A DNA stretch of 64,000 nt, taken from NCBI RefSeq assembly GCF_016907695.1, contig NZ_JAFBCK010000001.1:4002501-4066500 (forward strand), read 5' to 3'. Source of the DNA: Actinokineospora baliensis (GTDB lineage: Bacteria > Actinomycetota > Actinomycetes > Mycobacteriales > Pseudonocardiaceae). Under the pieces are notes generated by a model, which worked only from the letters and a program-made list of their open reading frames with translations, did no database searches and was not told where the DNA came from. Below, piece after piece: positions 16,355 to 25,158 of this stretch. A program made the position numbers and the translations under genes. Numbering within the stretch: position 1 is the stretch's first letter; each line of letters opens with the position of its first letter.

Positions 16355-19300
16355 ATGGCACGCCGCAAGGCCCCCGCGACCAAGGTCGACCCCACCGCGT
16401 TCGACCGCGCGGGCGCGACCGTCGTCGACAACCCGGTGCGCACGGAGATCGAGGACTCCTACCTGGAGTACGCCTACTCGGTCATCCACTCCCGCGCGCT
16501 GCCCGACGCGCGCGACGGCCTCAAGCCGGTGCACCGCCGAATCCTGTTCTCCATGCACGAGCAGGGCTACCGGCCCACGCACGCCTACGTGAAGTCCTCC
16601 CGCGTGGTCGGCGACTGCTTCGTGCGCGGCGCGCTGGTGTCCACCCCCGGTGGTCTGCGCCCGATCCAGGAGATCGAGCTGGGTGACGCGGTGCTGGACC
16701 CGGCCGGGCTGCCGGTGCCGGTGGTGGCCGTGTACGAGAACCCGGTCTCGGAACTGGTCCGCGTGCACTGGACCAATGGGCACAGCATGCTCGTCACCCC
16801 GGGCCAGCGGTTCCGGGTCGGCACCGGCGAGTGGGTCGCCGCCCGCGACCTCGCCGGGCACAGCACGGTGGCGGGCAGCGGCGCCCGCGAGGTCACCTTC
16901 AGCGACGACGGCTCGGCCTACGTGCTCGGGCTGGTGACGGCGGCGGGAACGGCCGTGGACGGGGACGTCCGGGTCGAGTCGCTGGACTCGGCGCCGGTGG
17001 ACCTCGTGCACGGGTGGGCGATCGGCGCCGGGCTCGACGCGCGGCGCGACAAGCGCGAGGCCCGCACCCCGACCCAGCGCGACCGGCACATCCTGACCAT
17101 CGCGGGCGGCCCGCTGCCCCCGCGCGACGCGGTGCCCGCGGTGGTCCTGGCCGACCGGGCGTCATGGGCGCCCTACTTGGCTGGCCTGTTCGACGGCGCC
17201 GGGCACGTCCGGCGCGGCGCGGGCCGGATCGCGGGTGTGGCCGATCCGGCGTTGCTGCGCCAGGTGTGGTGCCTGCTCGCTGACCTGGGCATCGACGCCG
17301 AGGTGTCGGACCGGGGGATGACCGTGTCCGGCCCGGCCGCCGCCCGGCTGGCGTCGCTGCTGCTGCCCTGGGTGCGCGACGCGCACAAGCACGGTGGTCT
17401 GCTGCGGATCGCCGGTCCGGCCGCCGAGCCGGTCACCGTCGCCGCCGTGGTGCCCGCCGGGGAGGGCACCACCTACGACATCCAGGTCGGCTCCGCCGAG
17501 CACGCCTTCGTGGTCGAGGGCCACGTGGTGCACAACTGCATGGGCAAGTACCACCCGCACGGCGACACCGCGATCTACGACGCGATGGTCCGCCTCGCCC
17601 AGGACTTCTCGCTCAACGCACCGCTGGTCGACGGGCACGGCAACTTCGGCTCACCGGATGACGGCCCCGCCGCCAGCCGCTACACCGAGGCGCGGATGTC
17701 CAACGAGGCGATGCTGCTCGTCGGCGAGCTCGGCGAGGACACCGTCGACTTCCGGCCCAACTACGACGGCTCGCTGCTCGAACCGGTGGTGCTGCCAGCG
17801 GCGTTCCCGAACCTGCTGGTCAACGGGACCTCGGGCATCGCGGTCGGCATGGCCACCAACATGATCCCGCACAACCTGGGCGAGGTGGTGGCCGCCGCCA
17901 GGCACCTGATCACCCACCCGGACGCCGACCTCGACAAGCTGATGGAGTTCATCCCCGGCCCCGACCTGCCCACCGGCGGGCTGCTGCTGGGCCTCGACGA
18001 GGTCCGCAAGGCCTACGAGACCGGCCGGGGCGTGGTGCGGATGCGCGCCAAGGTGGAGATCGGCCCGCTGGAGGGCAGCCGCCGCCAGGCCATCACGGTC
18101 ACCGAGCTGCCCTACCAGGTCGGCTCGGAGAAGATCATCGAGAAGATCACCGAAGAGGTGAACAAGAGCAAGCGGCTCACCGGCATCGCCGACGTCAAGG
18201 ACCTCACCGACCGGGAGAACGGCACCCGGCTGGTGATCGAGTGCAAGGTCGGGGTGAACCCGCAGGCGCTGCTGTCGGACCTGTACCGGCTGACCCCGAT
18301 GGAGCAGTCCTTCGGCATCAACAACCTGGTGCTCGTCGACGGGCAGCCGCGCACGCTGGGCCTCAAGGCGCTGCTGGAGGTCTTCCTGCGGCACCGCTAC
18401 GAGGTGGTCACCCGGCGCACCCGCTACCGCAAGCGCAAGCGCGAGGACCGGCTGCACCTGGTCGAGGGCCTGCTGCTGGCCCTGGTCGACATCGACAAGG
18501 TCATCCGCCTGATCCGCGGCAGCGACGACGCCGCGGCCGCGAAGGCGGGCCTGATCAGCCGGTTCAAGCTCTCCGAGATCCAGGCCACCTACATCCTCGA
18601 CACGCCGCTGCGCCGCCTCACCAAGTACGACAAGCTCGAACTCGAGGAGGAGCAGGAGAAGCTGCGCCGCGAGGTCGAGGAGCTCTCGAAGATCCTCGAC
18701 GACGACAAGGTGCTGCGCCGGGTCGTGTCGACGGAGCTGGGCAAGGTCGCCAAGGACCGCACCGCCGAGCGCCGCACCTCGCTGGTCGACGGCGACCTCA
18801 AGGAGGTGCTGGCCGCCTCAAAGCCCGCCGGGCCGCTGGAGGTCACCGACGACCCGTGCCAGGTGATCCTGTCGGCGACCGGCCTGGTCGCGCGCACCGC
18901 CGCCGAGTCGGAGGAGGCCTCCGAGGGCCGCACCCGCAAGGGGCGCGCCCGCCACGACGCGGTCGCGGCGCTGGTGCACTCGACCGCGCGCGGGCAGGTC
19001 CTGCTGATCACCAACCGCGGCCGGGCGGTCAAGACCGACGTGCTGCCGCTGCCGGTGCTGCCCGAGCAGAGCGGCACCGTGTCGGTCAGCGGCGGGATGG
19101 CCGCCGGCGAACTGGTGCCGCTGTCGACGGGGGAGCGGGTGATCGGCATCGCCCCGCTCGGCGACCAGGCGGCGGGCTCACCCGGCCTGGCGCTGGGTAC
19201 CCGCCAGGGCGTGGTGAAGGTGTGCGCCCCGGAGTGGCCGGTCCGCTCCGACGAGTTCGAGGTGATCACCCTCAAGGAGGGCGACGAGGTCGTCGGAGCC

Positions 19301-19759
19301 ACCTGGCTGCGCGACGGCTCCGAGACCCTCGTGTTCGTGACGGCCGAGGCGTCCCTGCTGCGCTACGCCGCGTCCCTCGTCCGCCCCCAGGGCCTCAAGG
19401 GCGGCGGAATGGCGGGCGTCACCCTGCCCTCCGGCGGCAAGGTCGTCTTCTTCGGCGGCATCCGCATCGACGACCCCGACCACGGCGACCCCTTGGTAGT
19501 AACGTCCACCGGCCAGTCCGTCAAGGTCACCCCCTTCGCCGAATACCCCCCCAAGGGCCGAGCCACCGGCGGCGTCCGAGCCCACCGCTTCCTCAAGGGC
19601 GAAACCGCCCTGACCCTCGCCTGGATCGGCCCCCGCCCCGCAGGCTCATCCCGCACCGGCTCCGCAATAGAACTTCCCACCCCCGACCCCCGCCGCGACG
19701 CCTCCGGCCACCCCCACCCCGGCCCCGACGTCATCGGCCACTTGGTCGAGCGAGCCTAG
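16355..19759 (+). CDS. parC: DNA topoisomerase IV subunit A, intein-containing precursor
   Basis: 1134 residues; after removal of a 307-residue intein (residues 88-394) the mature protein would be 827 residues. N-extein: DARDGLKPVHRRILFSMHEQG up to SSRVVGD. C-extein: CMGKYHPHGDTAIYDAMVRL, then the catalytic tyrosine Y443 (136 after splicing) in AASRYTEARM, the tower and coiled-coil region, and a C-terminal beta-pinwheel domain. The last 90 codons shift to a more C-rich codon choice with TTG, GTA and ATA. ATG 16355 lies 69 nt after parE. The product must be spliced to be active because the intein lies between the DNA-binding helix and the active-site tyrosine. Confidence 0.9.
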   Translation: MARRKAPATKVDPTAFDRAGATVVDNPVRTEIEDSYLEYAYSVIHSRALPDARDGLKPVHRRILFSMHEQGYRPTHAYVKSSRVVGDCFVRGALVSTPGGLRPIQEIELGDAVLDPAGLPVPVVAVYENPVSELVRVHWTNGHSMLVTPGQRFRVGTGEWVAARDLAGHSTVAGSGAREVTFSDDGSAYVLGLVTAAGTAVDGDVRVESLDSAPVDLVHGWAIGAGLDARRDKREARTPTQRDRHILTIAGGPLPPRDAVPAVVLADRASWAPYLAGLFDGAGHVRRGAGRIAGVADPALLRQVWCLLADLGIDAEVSDRGMTVSGPAAARLASLLLPWVRDAHKHGGLLRIAGPAAEPVTVAAVVPAGEGTTYDIQVGSAEHAFVVEGHVVHNCMGKYHPHGDTAIYDAMVRLAQDFSLNAPLVDGHGNFGSPDDGPAASRYTEARMSNEAMLLVGELGEDTVDFRPNYDGSLLEPVVLPAAFPNLLVNGTSGIAVGMATNMIPHNLGEVVAAARHLITHPDADLDKLMEFIPGPDLPTGGLLLGLDEVRKAYETGRGVVRMRAKVEIGPLEGSRRQAITVTELPYQVGSEKIIEKITEEVNKSKRLTGIADVKDLTDRENGTRLVIECKVGVNPQALLSDLYRLTPMEQSFGINNLVLVDGQPRTLGLKALLEVFLRHRYEVVTRRTRYRKRKREDRLHLVEGLLLALVDIDKVIRLIRGSDDAAAAKAGLISRFKLSEIQATYILDTPLRRLTKYDKLELEEEQEKLRREVEELSKILDDDKVLRRVVSTELGKVAKDRTAERRTSLVDGDLKEVLAASKPAGPLEVTDDPCQVILSATGLVARTAAESEEASEGRTRKGRARHDAVAALVHSTARGQVLLITNRGRAVKTDVLPLPVLPEQSGTVSVSGGMAAGELVPLSTGERVIGIAPLGDQAAGSPGLALGTRQGVVKVCAPEWPVRSDEFEVITLKEGDEVVGATWLRDGSETLVFVTAEASLLRYAASLVRPQGLKGGGMAGVTLPSGGKVVFFGGIRIDDPDHGDPLVVTSTGQSVKVTPFAEYPPKGRATGGVRAHRFLKGETALTLAWIGPRPAGSSRTGSAIELPTPDPRRDASGHPHPGPDVIGHLVERA
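16616..17536 (+). other. Intein inside parC with decayed homing endonuclease
   Basis: Begins at C88 (block A CFVRGALVSTPGG...LGDAVL) and ends with block F TTYDIQVGSAEHAFVVEG and block G HVVHN, followed by +1 cysteine C395. 307 residues, longer than a mini-intein but short for a full one. The two LAGLIDADG-type helices are recognisable yet broken: AYVLGLVTAAGT and YLAGLFDGAGHV, the second with Ala at the usual acidic position. Block B reads LVTPGQRF, with Gln where most inteins have the TxxH histidine. Splicing residues C1, H-N and +1 Cys are intact, so splicing may still work while mobility is probably lost. Confidence 0.9.
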
Positions 19760-19775
19760 AAAGGCCCACCAACTC

Positions 19776-19797
19776 CTGAGCCAGCTCACCGGCTCAG
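19776..19797 (+). terminator. Weak hairpin after parC
   Basis: CTGAGCC / GGCTCAG, a 7-bp stem with an 8-nt loop, 16 nt after the parC stop. Stability is modest; the large palindromic element at 19881 may be the real end point. Confidence 0.4.
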
Positions 19798-19880
19798 CCC
19801 TGCCAGTCCGCCTCGGGCATCGGGGGTCGGCTCGTCGCCTGGCGGCGACCTCGCGACCCGGGCGGTGGGGTGTGGGGGGT

Positions 19881-20025
19881 GCTCGATGGGGCGAACTTGG
19901 TTTGCGCGGGGCCCCTGCGCTACCCGTGGCAGGACCGCAAAGCTGGGGCCGAAAAGCATGGCCCTGTCCGCGCACAACGCTACGGGCACCGCCACCCCAC
20001 ACAAACCAAGTCCGCCCCATCGAGC
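19881..20025 (-). repeat. ~145-bp palindromic element, copy A (type 1)
   Basis: Ends are GCTCGATGGGGCGAACTTGG and its complement; 24 bp of terminal inverted repeat with one mismatched pair (G.T wobble when read on the minus strand). Read on the minus strand it is almost identical to copy C, with only three differences seen. The inner part holds GGGCCATGCTTTTCGGCCCC, constant in all four copies. Its flank on the B-facing side (GCCGCCCACCT...) is also shared with copy C, so the repeated unit extends at least 70 bp beyond the palindrome. Confidence 0.85.
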
Positions 20026-20241
20026 ATTTAGGTGGGCGGCTTCCTGGGAGCGGTGGCCGGGCTGGCGGGGCTGGCTCGGTGGGCTGGGGTGGGTGGGACG
20101 GCTCGGGAGATTGTTCTGGCACCACCGCTCCCGGAAGCAGCCCACCCAAACCCAGCCCACCGAGCCAACCCCGCCAGCCCAACCACCCGACTCCGACCAC
20201 CGAACCCAGCCACTGGACACTCGGACCTTCCGGTGCCAGAT
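20026..20241. repeat. Spacer between copies A and B: facing left flanks
   Basis: Two inverted flanking stretches face each other. The first half read on the minus strand (CCGGCCACCGCTCCCAGGAA region) matches the left flank of copy C; the second (GCCACTGGACACTCGGA ... GGTGCCAGAT) matches the left flank of copy D. CCACCGCTCCCGGAAG units, the same words as the 60-bp tandem repeats at 46262, occur here. No credible gene is present, although short frames cross it. Confidence 0.65.
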
Positions 20242-20385
20242 GCTCGATGGGGCGGACCTGTTTTGCGTGGGGGAGCGGCAGTCGTAGCGTTGTGCGCTGC
20301 AGGGCCATGCTTTTCGGCCCCAGCTTTGCGGTCCTGCCACGGCTGGCGCAGGGGCCCCGCGCAAAACAGGTTCGCCCCATCGAGC
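20242..20385 (+). repeat. ~145-bp palindromic element, copy B (type 2)
   Basis: 144 bp. Left arm GCTCGATGGGGCGGACCTG continues through TTTTGCG; the right arm is its complement with one G.T pair, making 26 bp of terminal stem. Type 2 arms carry CTGTTTTG where type 1 carries TTGGTTTG, with matching changes on the other arm. Opposite in orientation to copy A. It ends 112 nt before the start of the LAL regulator gene. Confidence 0.85.
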
Positions 20386-20497
20386 ACCCCCAACCCACCA
20401 CGGACCGGGCAGCAATGCCGCAGGCGAGCCGTTGTCCAGCGCCAACCACCTCTGTACTGTGTCGGCACCCATAAACCCAATGAGGTGAGTTGCGCTC

Positions 20498-23212
20498 GTG
20501 ATCGGTGCCGTAGTAGGCCGCGACCCACTCCTAGCCGAGATCCACGACCGCCTGTCGCACGGCGGCGGCGTAGTCCTCACCGGCCCCAGCGGCATCGGCA
20601 AGACCACCATCCTCGACGCCCTCACCGCCGCACACCCATCAGTCCTCCGCGCCACCGCAGCCGAAGGCGAACGCTGGATCCGCAGCGGCGTCCTCGCCGA
20701 ACTCCTGGCCCAAGTACCCTCCCCGATCATCGCCGCGCTGCCCGACGAGTTCCGGGCCGCCGCGACCGAGGTCCTCACCGGCCGCCGCGACGACGGTGGG
20801 ATGCCGTTGCGGCATGCCTGGCACCTGTCGTTGCTTGCCATGGCCGCCAAAGCGCCGGTGCTCGTGCTGCTCGATGACGTCCAGTGGATCGATGCGGTGT
20901 CTGCGGAGGTCATCGCCTACGCGGTGCGCCGCATCGGGTCTGCGCCGGTTCGTGGGGTGGTCGCGGGGCGGCTACCCGAGATCGTGCCGCTCGATGACGA
21001 TGGCCCTAGCGCGATCCCGCCCACCGCGCTCATCCCCGGTCCCGTGCTGCGCTTACCCGTCCCGCCGCTGACCGCCGAAGACCTCGCCGCGCTGTTCGAT
21101 GCCTACGGACTACCCGCGCGCACTGCCGCTGCGATCCACGCAGACTCGGCGGGCAATCCCTACCTAGCGCTCACCTTGGCTGGCGCGTCCACTGACCGTG
21201 AACCTCTCCCGCCCTCCGTGGCCCTCTTAGTCCGGGAACGGTTGGCTCAACTCGCACCGACAGAACGCGAAACCCTGCTCTGGTGCGCTCTCGCATCCCG
21301 CCCCACCGTGCGCCTCTTACACCGCGCGGGACGTGGTGATGCTGCTCGCGATATCGCCCGTGCGGCCGAGGTCGGTCTCGTGGTGACCGACGCGGAGAAC
21401 ATCAGGTTCACCCCACCCGCTGCCGCGACTCTTATCGCCGACCTCGCCAACGCCGAGGATCGCGTCGCAGCGCACACTGAACTCGCCGCGGCCGTCACCT
21501 TCGATGCCGACCGGGAACGCCACCGCGCGCTGGCTTCCGCGGACCCGGGCGCCGCCGTGGCCCGCTCGCTGGTCGTCGCCGCGGAAAGCGCGCAGCGCCA
21601 GGGATCCCGCGACCTCGCCGCCGAGCTGTACCTGCTCGCGGCCGACCGCACCCCGCCCGACCACCAGGTTCACCGCGTGCAGTGGCTGGTCGCGGCCGCC
21701 GAGACCGCTGCCGTCGCCGCGCGGCCCGAGTTGGCCCGCCGCGCCGCCGAGGCTGTGTTGGAGGGTGACGCCGCGCCGCTACAGCGGGTCAAGGCGCGGA
21801 TGGCGTTGATCCACCTCGCGGGCCAGAGCGTCGCCACGGAGCGGGAGTTGTTCGCGCTGGCCATGGCCGACGCGGGGGACTGCCCGCGCTCGGGCGGGTT
21901 GCTGCACCTGTGGCAGTCCTGGGCGGCGATGATCAACGGGTGGCCTGCGGAGTCGATCGCCGAGTCCACCAAGTCCGCAGAGCTGGCCCGCGCCGTGGGC
22001 GACACCTCCATCGAGGCGATGGCCCTGGCGGGTGTCGCGCTGATGAAGCGCCTGGCAGGCGAACCGGACTTCGACGACCCGCTGCGCGCCGCGCTGGCCC
22101 TGCCGCCGCCGGACATGGACGGGTGGCTGCACTTCTCCCCGGTGTACGTCATGGCCCGCTTCGCCGCGCTCGACGAACGGCTCGAGGACGCCCGCGCCAT
22201 GTTCCTGGGCATGCTCGGCATGGTCGAGCGCGGCGCGGTCGAGGAACTGGTCAACGTGCTCAGCGCCCTCGCCGAGGTCTCCACCAGGATGGGCCGCTGC
22301 CGCGACGCCGTGGACTACGCCGCCCGTGCACAACGCATCTGCGGCCAGGCCCGGCTCAGTCCAGGACCCGGGTGGTACACCAGCGCGATGGCGGAACTGG
22401 CCGGTGGCAGCGTCGACCGCGCACTCACCTACGCCGAGCGCGGTGTGCGGGCTTCGGAGCAGGAGTCCGATCTCGTGTACTTGCGCAGGCACCTGCACTT
22501 GCTCGGCCAAGCCCTACTGCGCACGGGTAGGCCTAGCGAGGCCGTCGCCGCACTACGCCGCGTCCCTGAGCTCGAGGCGCCGCGCGGTATCCGCGACCCT
22601 ACGATGTTGCGCTGGCACAGCGACTTGGTCGCTGGCCTAGTGGCGACCGGTGAGCTCGACGAGGCGGCTGACTTGCTCGTCGACTGCCGCGACCGCTTGA
22701 CCAGGGTCCCCGAACCCGCTGGCGTGGCCGCGCAACTCGACCGCGCCGAGGCGTTCCTGCAGGCCGCCCGCGGCGACACCGACTCCGCGGTGGACCTGTT
22801 GCGCGGAGCCGAATCGGTGTTCACCGCGTTGGGTCAGCCGCTGGAGACCGGGCACTGCCTGCTCGTGCGCGCCCGCGTCGAACGCGGCAGGCGCCGCTAC
22901 GCCGCGGCCCGCGAACCCGCCCGCCGCGCGGTAGCCCTGTTCACCGCCGCCGAGGCGACCCCGTGGACCGAGCACGCCGAGCGGATGCTCGCCCGGCTCG
23001 CCGGGGCCGTTGACGCCGGGCGCCCGCGCAGCGAGCTGACCGGCACGGAGGCCCGCATCGCCGAGATGGTCGCCGAGGGCGCCACCAACCGGGAGATCGC
23101 CGACCGCCTGTTCATCAGCGTCAAGACCGTCGAGGCGGCCCTCACCAGGGTCTACCGCAAACTCGGCATCCGCTCCCGCACCCAGTTGGCGGCGCACCTG
23201 CGCGAGGGGTGA
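20498..23212 (+). CDS. LAL-type LuxR regulator with AAA ATPase
   Basis: 904 residues. P-loop GPSGIGKT at 29-36, Walker B VLVLLDDVQWID, a long helical/TPR-like middle region, and a C-terminal LuxR HTH (ELTGTEARIAEMVAEGATNREIADRLFISVKTVEAALTRVYRKLGI). This is the layout of large ATP-binding LuxR (MalT/LAL) regulators that often activate antibiotic or catabolic genes. GTG 20498 is preceded by GAGGTGAG. The first 70 codons use CTA, GTA and other codons that are rare elsewhere in the window, continuing the unusual composition around the palindromic elements. It stands alone upstream of a secreted protease gene; the target is unknown. Confidence 0.9.
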   Translation: MIGAVVGRDPLLAEIHDRLSHGGGVVLTGPSGIGKTTILDALTAAHPSVLRATAAEGERWIRSGVLAELLAQVPSPIIAALPDEFRAAATEVLTGRRDDGGMPLRHAWHLSLLAMAAKAPVLVLLDDVQWIDAVSAEVIAYAVRRIGSAPVRGVVAGRLPEIVPLDDDGPSAIPPTALIPGPVLRLPVPPLTAEDLAALFDAYGLPARTAAAIHADSAGNPYLALTLAGASTDREPLPPSVALLVRERLAQLAPTERETLLWCALASRPTVRLLHRAGRGDAARDIARAAEVGLVVTDAENIRFTPPAAATLIADLANAEDRVAAHTELAAAVTFDADRERHRALASADPGAAVARSLVVAAESAQRQGSRDLAAELYLLAADRTPPDHQVHRVQWLVAAAETAAVAARPELARRAAEAVLEGDAAPLQRVKARMALIHLAGQSVATERELFALAMADAGDCPRSGGLLHLWQSWAAMINGWPAESIAESTKSAELARAVGDTSIEAMALAGVALMKRLAGEPDFDDPLRAALALPPPDMDGWLHFSPVYVMARFAALDERLEDARAMFLGMLGMVERGAVEELVNVLSALAEVSTRMGRCRDAVDYAARAQRICGQARLSPGPGWYTSAMAELAGGSVDRALTYAERGVRASEQESDLVYLRRHLHLLGQALLRTGRPSEAVAALRRVPELEAPRGIRDPTMLRWHSDLVAGLVATGELDEAADLLVDCRDRLTRVPEPAGVAAQLDRAEAFLQAARGDTDSAVDLLRGAESVFTALGQPLETGHCLLVRARVERGRRRYAAAREPARRAVALFTAAEATPWTEHAERMLARLAGAVDAGRPRSELTGTEARIAEMVAEGATNREIADRLFISVKTVEAALTRVYRKLGIRSRTQLAAHLREG

Positions 23213-23780
23213 GCGGCGAGGGTTTCCCCCGATGACCGCGCGCCTCGGCGCCACCTACGGTTGGCGCCAACAGGTCGGACCTCCTCGAAAAGCCCCGTTG
23301 AACAGGTGCGGTGCTGGGCGGTGAATGTCGGTGCCACCGGCGTCCGGATCGTCGGTGGCGGATTTCGGCTGTCGGATTCCCGGTGGTCGGATCGACCTGG
23401 CCGTGTGTGCGGACCCCGTCGGCGTACTCATCCTTGCGCCCGAGGTCGGCGGGGTCCGCGCCGCGTGTGGAAGCCTTGACGGTCCAGGCATTCACAGTTA
23501 ACTCCGGTGCCCGGTCGCCCGTGGTGACCGTGGTCCATTCCGGTGGTCGTTGAAGGCGAAATCGCTTCGGACTGAATGGGAAATGCGCTGGATATCGCCT
23601 GTTTTCCCACTGCGCGCATATCCGGTAACAAGTTCCCCTTGCCCTGTGCTGTCACCACGAGCACCATTCGGAACACCACCGGATACGTCGCGAGTGAGGG
23701 CTTAGCGCATTCGGTGGCAACACTCGGGCCCGTGTCGATGGGGCCTGTTTTCCCCTGCATCTCCCACCGTTGGAGCACAT
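23213..23780 (+). other. 568-nt intergenic region upstream of the S1 protease
   Basis: Less GC-rich than its surroundings, with several A/T runs (GAAATCGC, AAGTTCCCC), as expected for a regulatory region, but I cannot pick a convincing -35/-10 pair. No ORF with coding character was found in it. Confidence 0.5.
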
Positions 23781-24917
23781 GTGAAACGCACACTCATCGC
23801 CGCAGTGGTGTTGACCGCCGCGGCGGGCGCCGTGGCCGCCGTCCCCGCTTTCGCGGGCCAGCAGGCCGCTCCCGCCGCCGACACCGCGGGTGTCTCCGCC
23901 GAGGTCCTCAGCGCCATGGAGCGCGACCTCGGCCTGTCCCGCGACGCCGCGCTGGCCCGGCTCGACAGCGAGACCAAGGCCACCGCGCTCGAGGCCGACC
24001 TGCGCGGGCGGCTCAGCGACTCCTTCGGCGGCGCCTACTACAACGCGGGCACCGGCAAGCTCGTCGTCGGCGTCACCGACGCGGGCAAGGCCGCCCAGGT
24101 CCGCGCGGGCGGCGCCGACGCGACCGTGGTGCGCCACAGCGCCCGCCACCTCGACGCCACCGCCGCCGGGCTCGACACCAAGACCGCGCCCACCGGCGTC
24201 ACCGGCTGGTACGTCGACGTCCAGCGCAACACCGTCACCCTGACCACCGCGCGGGGCACCGCCGCGGCCGCGAAGGACTTCGTGGCCACCTCGGGCCTCG
24301 ACGCCTCGGCCATCACGGTCGTGGAGTCCACCGAGTCGCCCCGCCCGCTCTACGACGTGCGCGGCGGCGACGCCTACTACATCGGCTCCGGCTCGCGCTG
24401 CTCGGTCGGCTTCTCGGTGCAGGGCGGCTTCGTCACCGCCGGGCACTGCGGCCGCTCGGGCGCCACGACCAAGGGCTCCAACCAGGTCGCCCAGGGCACC
24501 TTCGCCGGGTCCTCCTTCCCCGGCAACGACTACGCCTGGGTCCGCACCAACACCAACTGGACCCCGCGCGGCGTCGTCAACCGCTACAGCGGCTCCACCA
24601 CCGTCGCGGTCAAGGGCGGCACCGAGGCCGCGGTCGGCGCGTCCATCTGCCGCTCCGGCTCCACCACCGGCTGGCGCTGCGGCACCGTCCAGGCCAAGAA
24701 CCAGAGCGTCAACTACCCGCAGGGCACCGTGAGCGGCCTGATCCGCACCAACGCCTGCGCTGAGCCCGGCGACTCCGGCGGCTCGTGGCTCTCGGGCAAC
24801 CAGGCCCAGGGCGTCACCTCCGGCGGCTCCGGCAACTGCTCCTCCGGTGGCACCACGTACTTCCAGCCCCTGACCGAGATCCTCTCCGTCTACGGCCTGC
24901 GCCTCGTCACCAGCTGA
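23781..24917 (+). CDS. Secreted S1E serine protease with alpha-lytic-type prodomain (streptogrisin-like)
   Basis: 378 residues. Signal peptide to about AFAG (residue 26); prodomain about 35-185 containing LSDSFGGAYYN and the VRAGGADATVV segment typical of the alpha-lytic protease pro-region; mature domain of about 188 residues starting near YDVRGGDAYYIG. The catalytic triad is H222 (TAGHCG), D250 (GNDYAW) and S332 (EPGDSGGSW), with paired cysteines as in streptogrisins. The prodomain acts as folding catalyst and is cleaved off outside the cell. GTG 23781 follows TTGGAG. A 12-bp hairpin terminator follows the stop. It is flanked on both sides by LAL regulators. Confidence 0.94.
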   Translation: MKRTLIAAVVLTAAAGAVAAVPAFAGQQAAPAADTAGVSAEVLSAMERDLGLSRDAALARLDSETKATALEADLRGRLSDSFGGAYYNAGTGKLVVGVTDAGKAAQVRAGGADATVVRHSARHLDATAAGLDTKTAPTGVTGWYVDVQRNTVTLTTARGTAAAAKDFVATSGLDASAITVVESTESPRPLYDVRGGDAYYIGSGSRCSVGFSVQGGFVTAGHCGRSGATTKGSNQVAQGTFAGSSFPGNDYAWVRTNTNWTPRGVVNRYSGSTTVAVKGGTEAAVGASICRSGSTTGWRCGTVQAKNQSVNYPQGTVSGLIRTNACAEPGDSGGSWLSGNQAQGVTSGGSGNCSSGGTTYFQPLTEILSVYGLRLVTS

Positions 24918-24932
24918 CGCACCCGCACCAGG

Positions 24933-24960
24933 ACCCGGGCGCCCTCACGGGCGCCCGGGT
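24933..24960 (+). terminator. Terminator of the S1 protease gene
   Basis: Perfect 12-bp stem (ACCCGGGCGCCC and its complement) with TCAC loop, 16 nt after the stop codon. It could also serve the convergent regulator gene ending at 25159, though the distance is larger. Confidence 0.85.
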
Positions 24961-25158
24961 TCGCTTGTCCGCTGGGGGATTGATCGCAGGGCAGGCAGGT
25001 CCGGGCGCGGGCTGCTTGCGGGGCGAGGGCCACGGAGTCTTCGGTGTGGCGCCTCCAGTGCGAGCAGCGCCTGTCCTCCTGTGCGGCTGGTGCGTCGTCT
25101 GGTGGCACCGGTTTTCACCGGGGTGGCGGGTGTTCGGCCCGTCCGCCAGCAGGGCGGG

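Noticed and set aside
13874..17089. 1071-codon open frame on the minus strand opposite parE and parC
   Set aside because: Antisense shadow in GC-rich DNA: low-complexity Gly/Arg/Asp composition, no domain, and the plus strand carries unmistakable parE and intein motifs.
14225..19759. gyrB-gyrA of the housekeeping gyrase
   Set aside because: In actinomycetes the gyrase pair normally lies next to dnaA-dnaN-recF; none of these is in the window, and sequence style fits the parE-parC pair. The choice is still by context, not proof.
23731..23760. Partial copy of the palindromic element (TCGATGGGGCCTGTTTT)
   Set aside because: Only about 17 bases resemble the type 2 left arm, with a 5-base gap and no right arm or core; probably chance.
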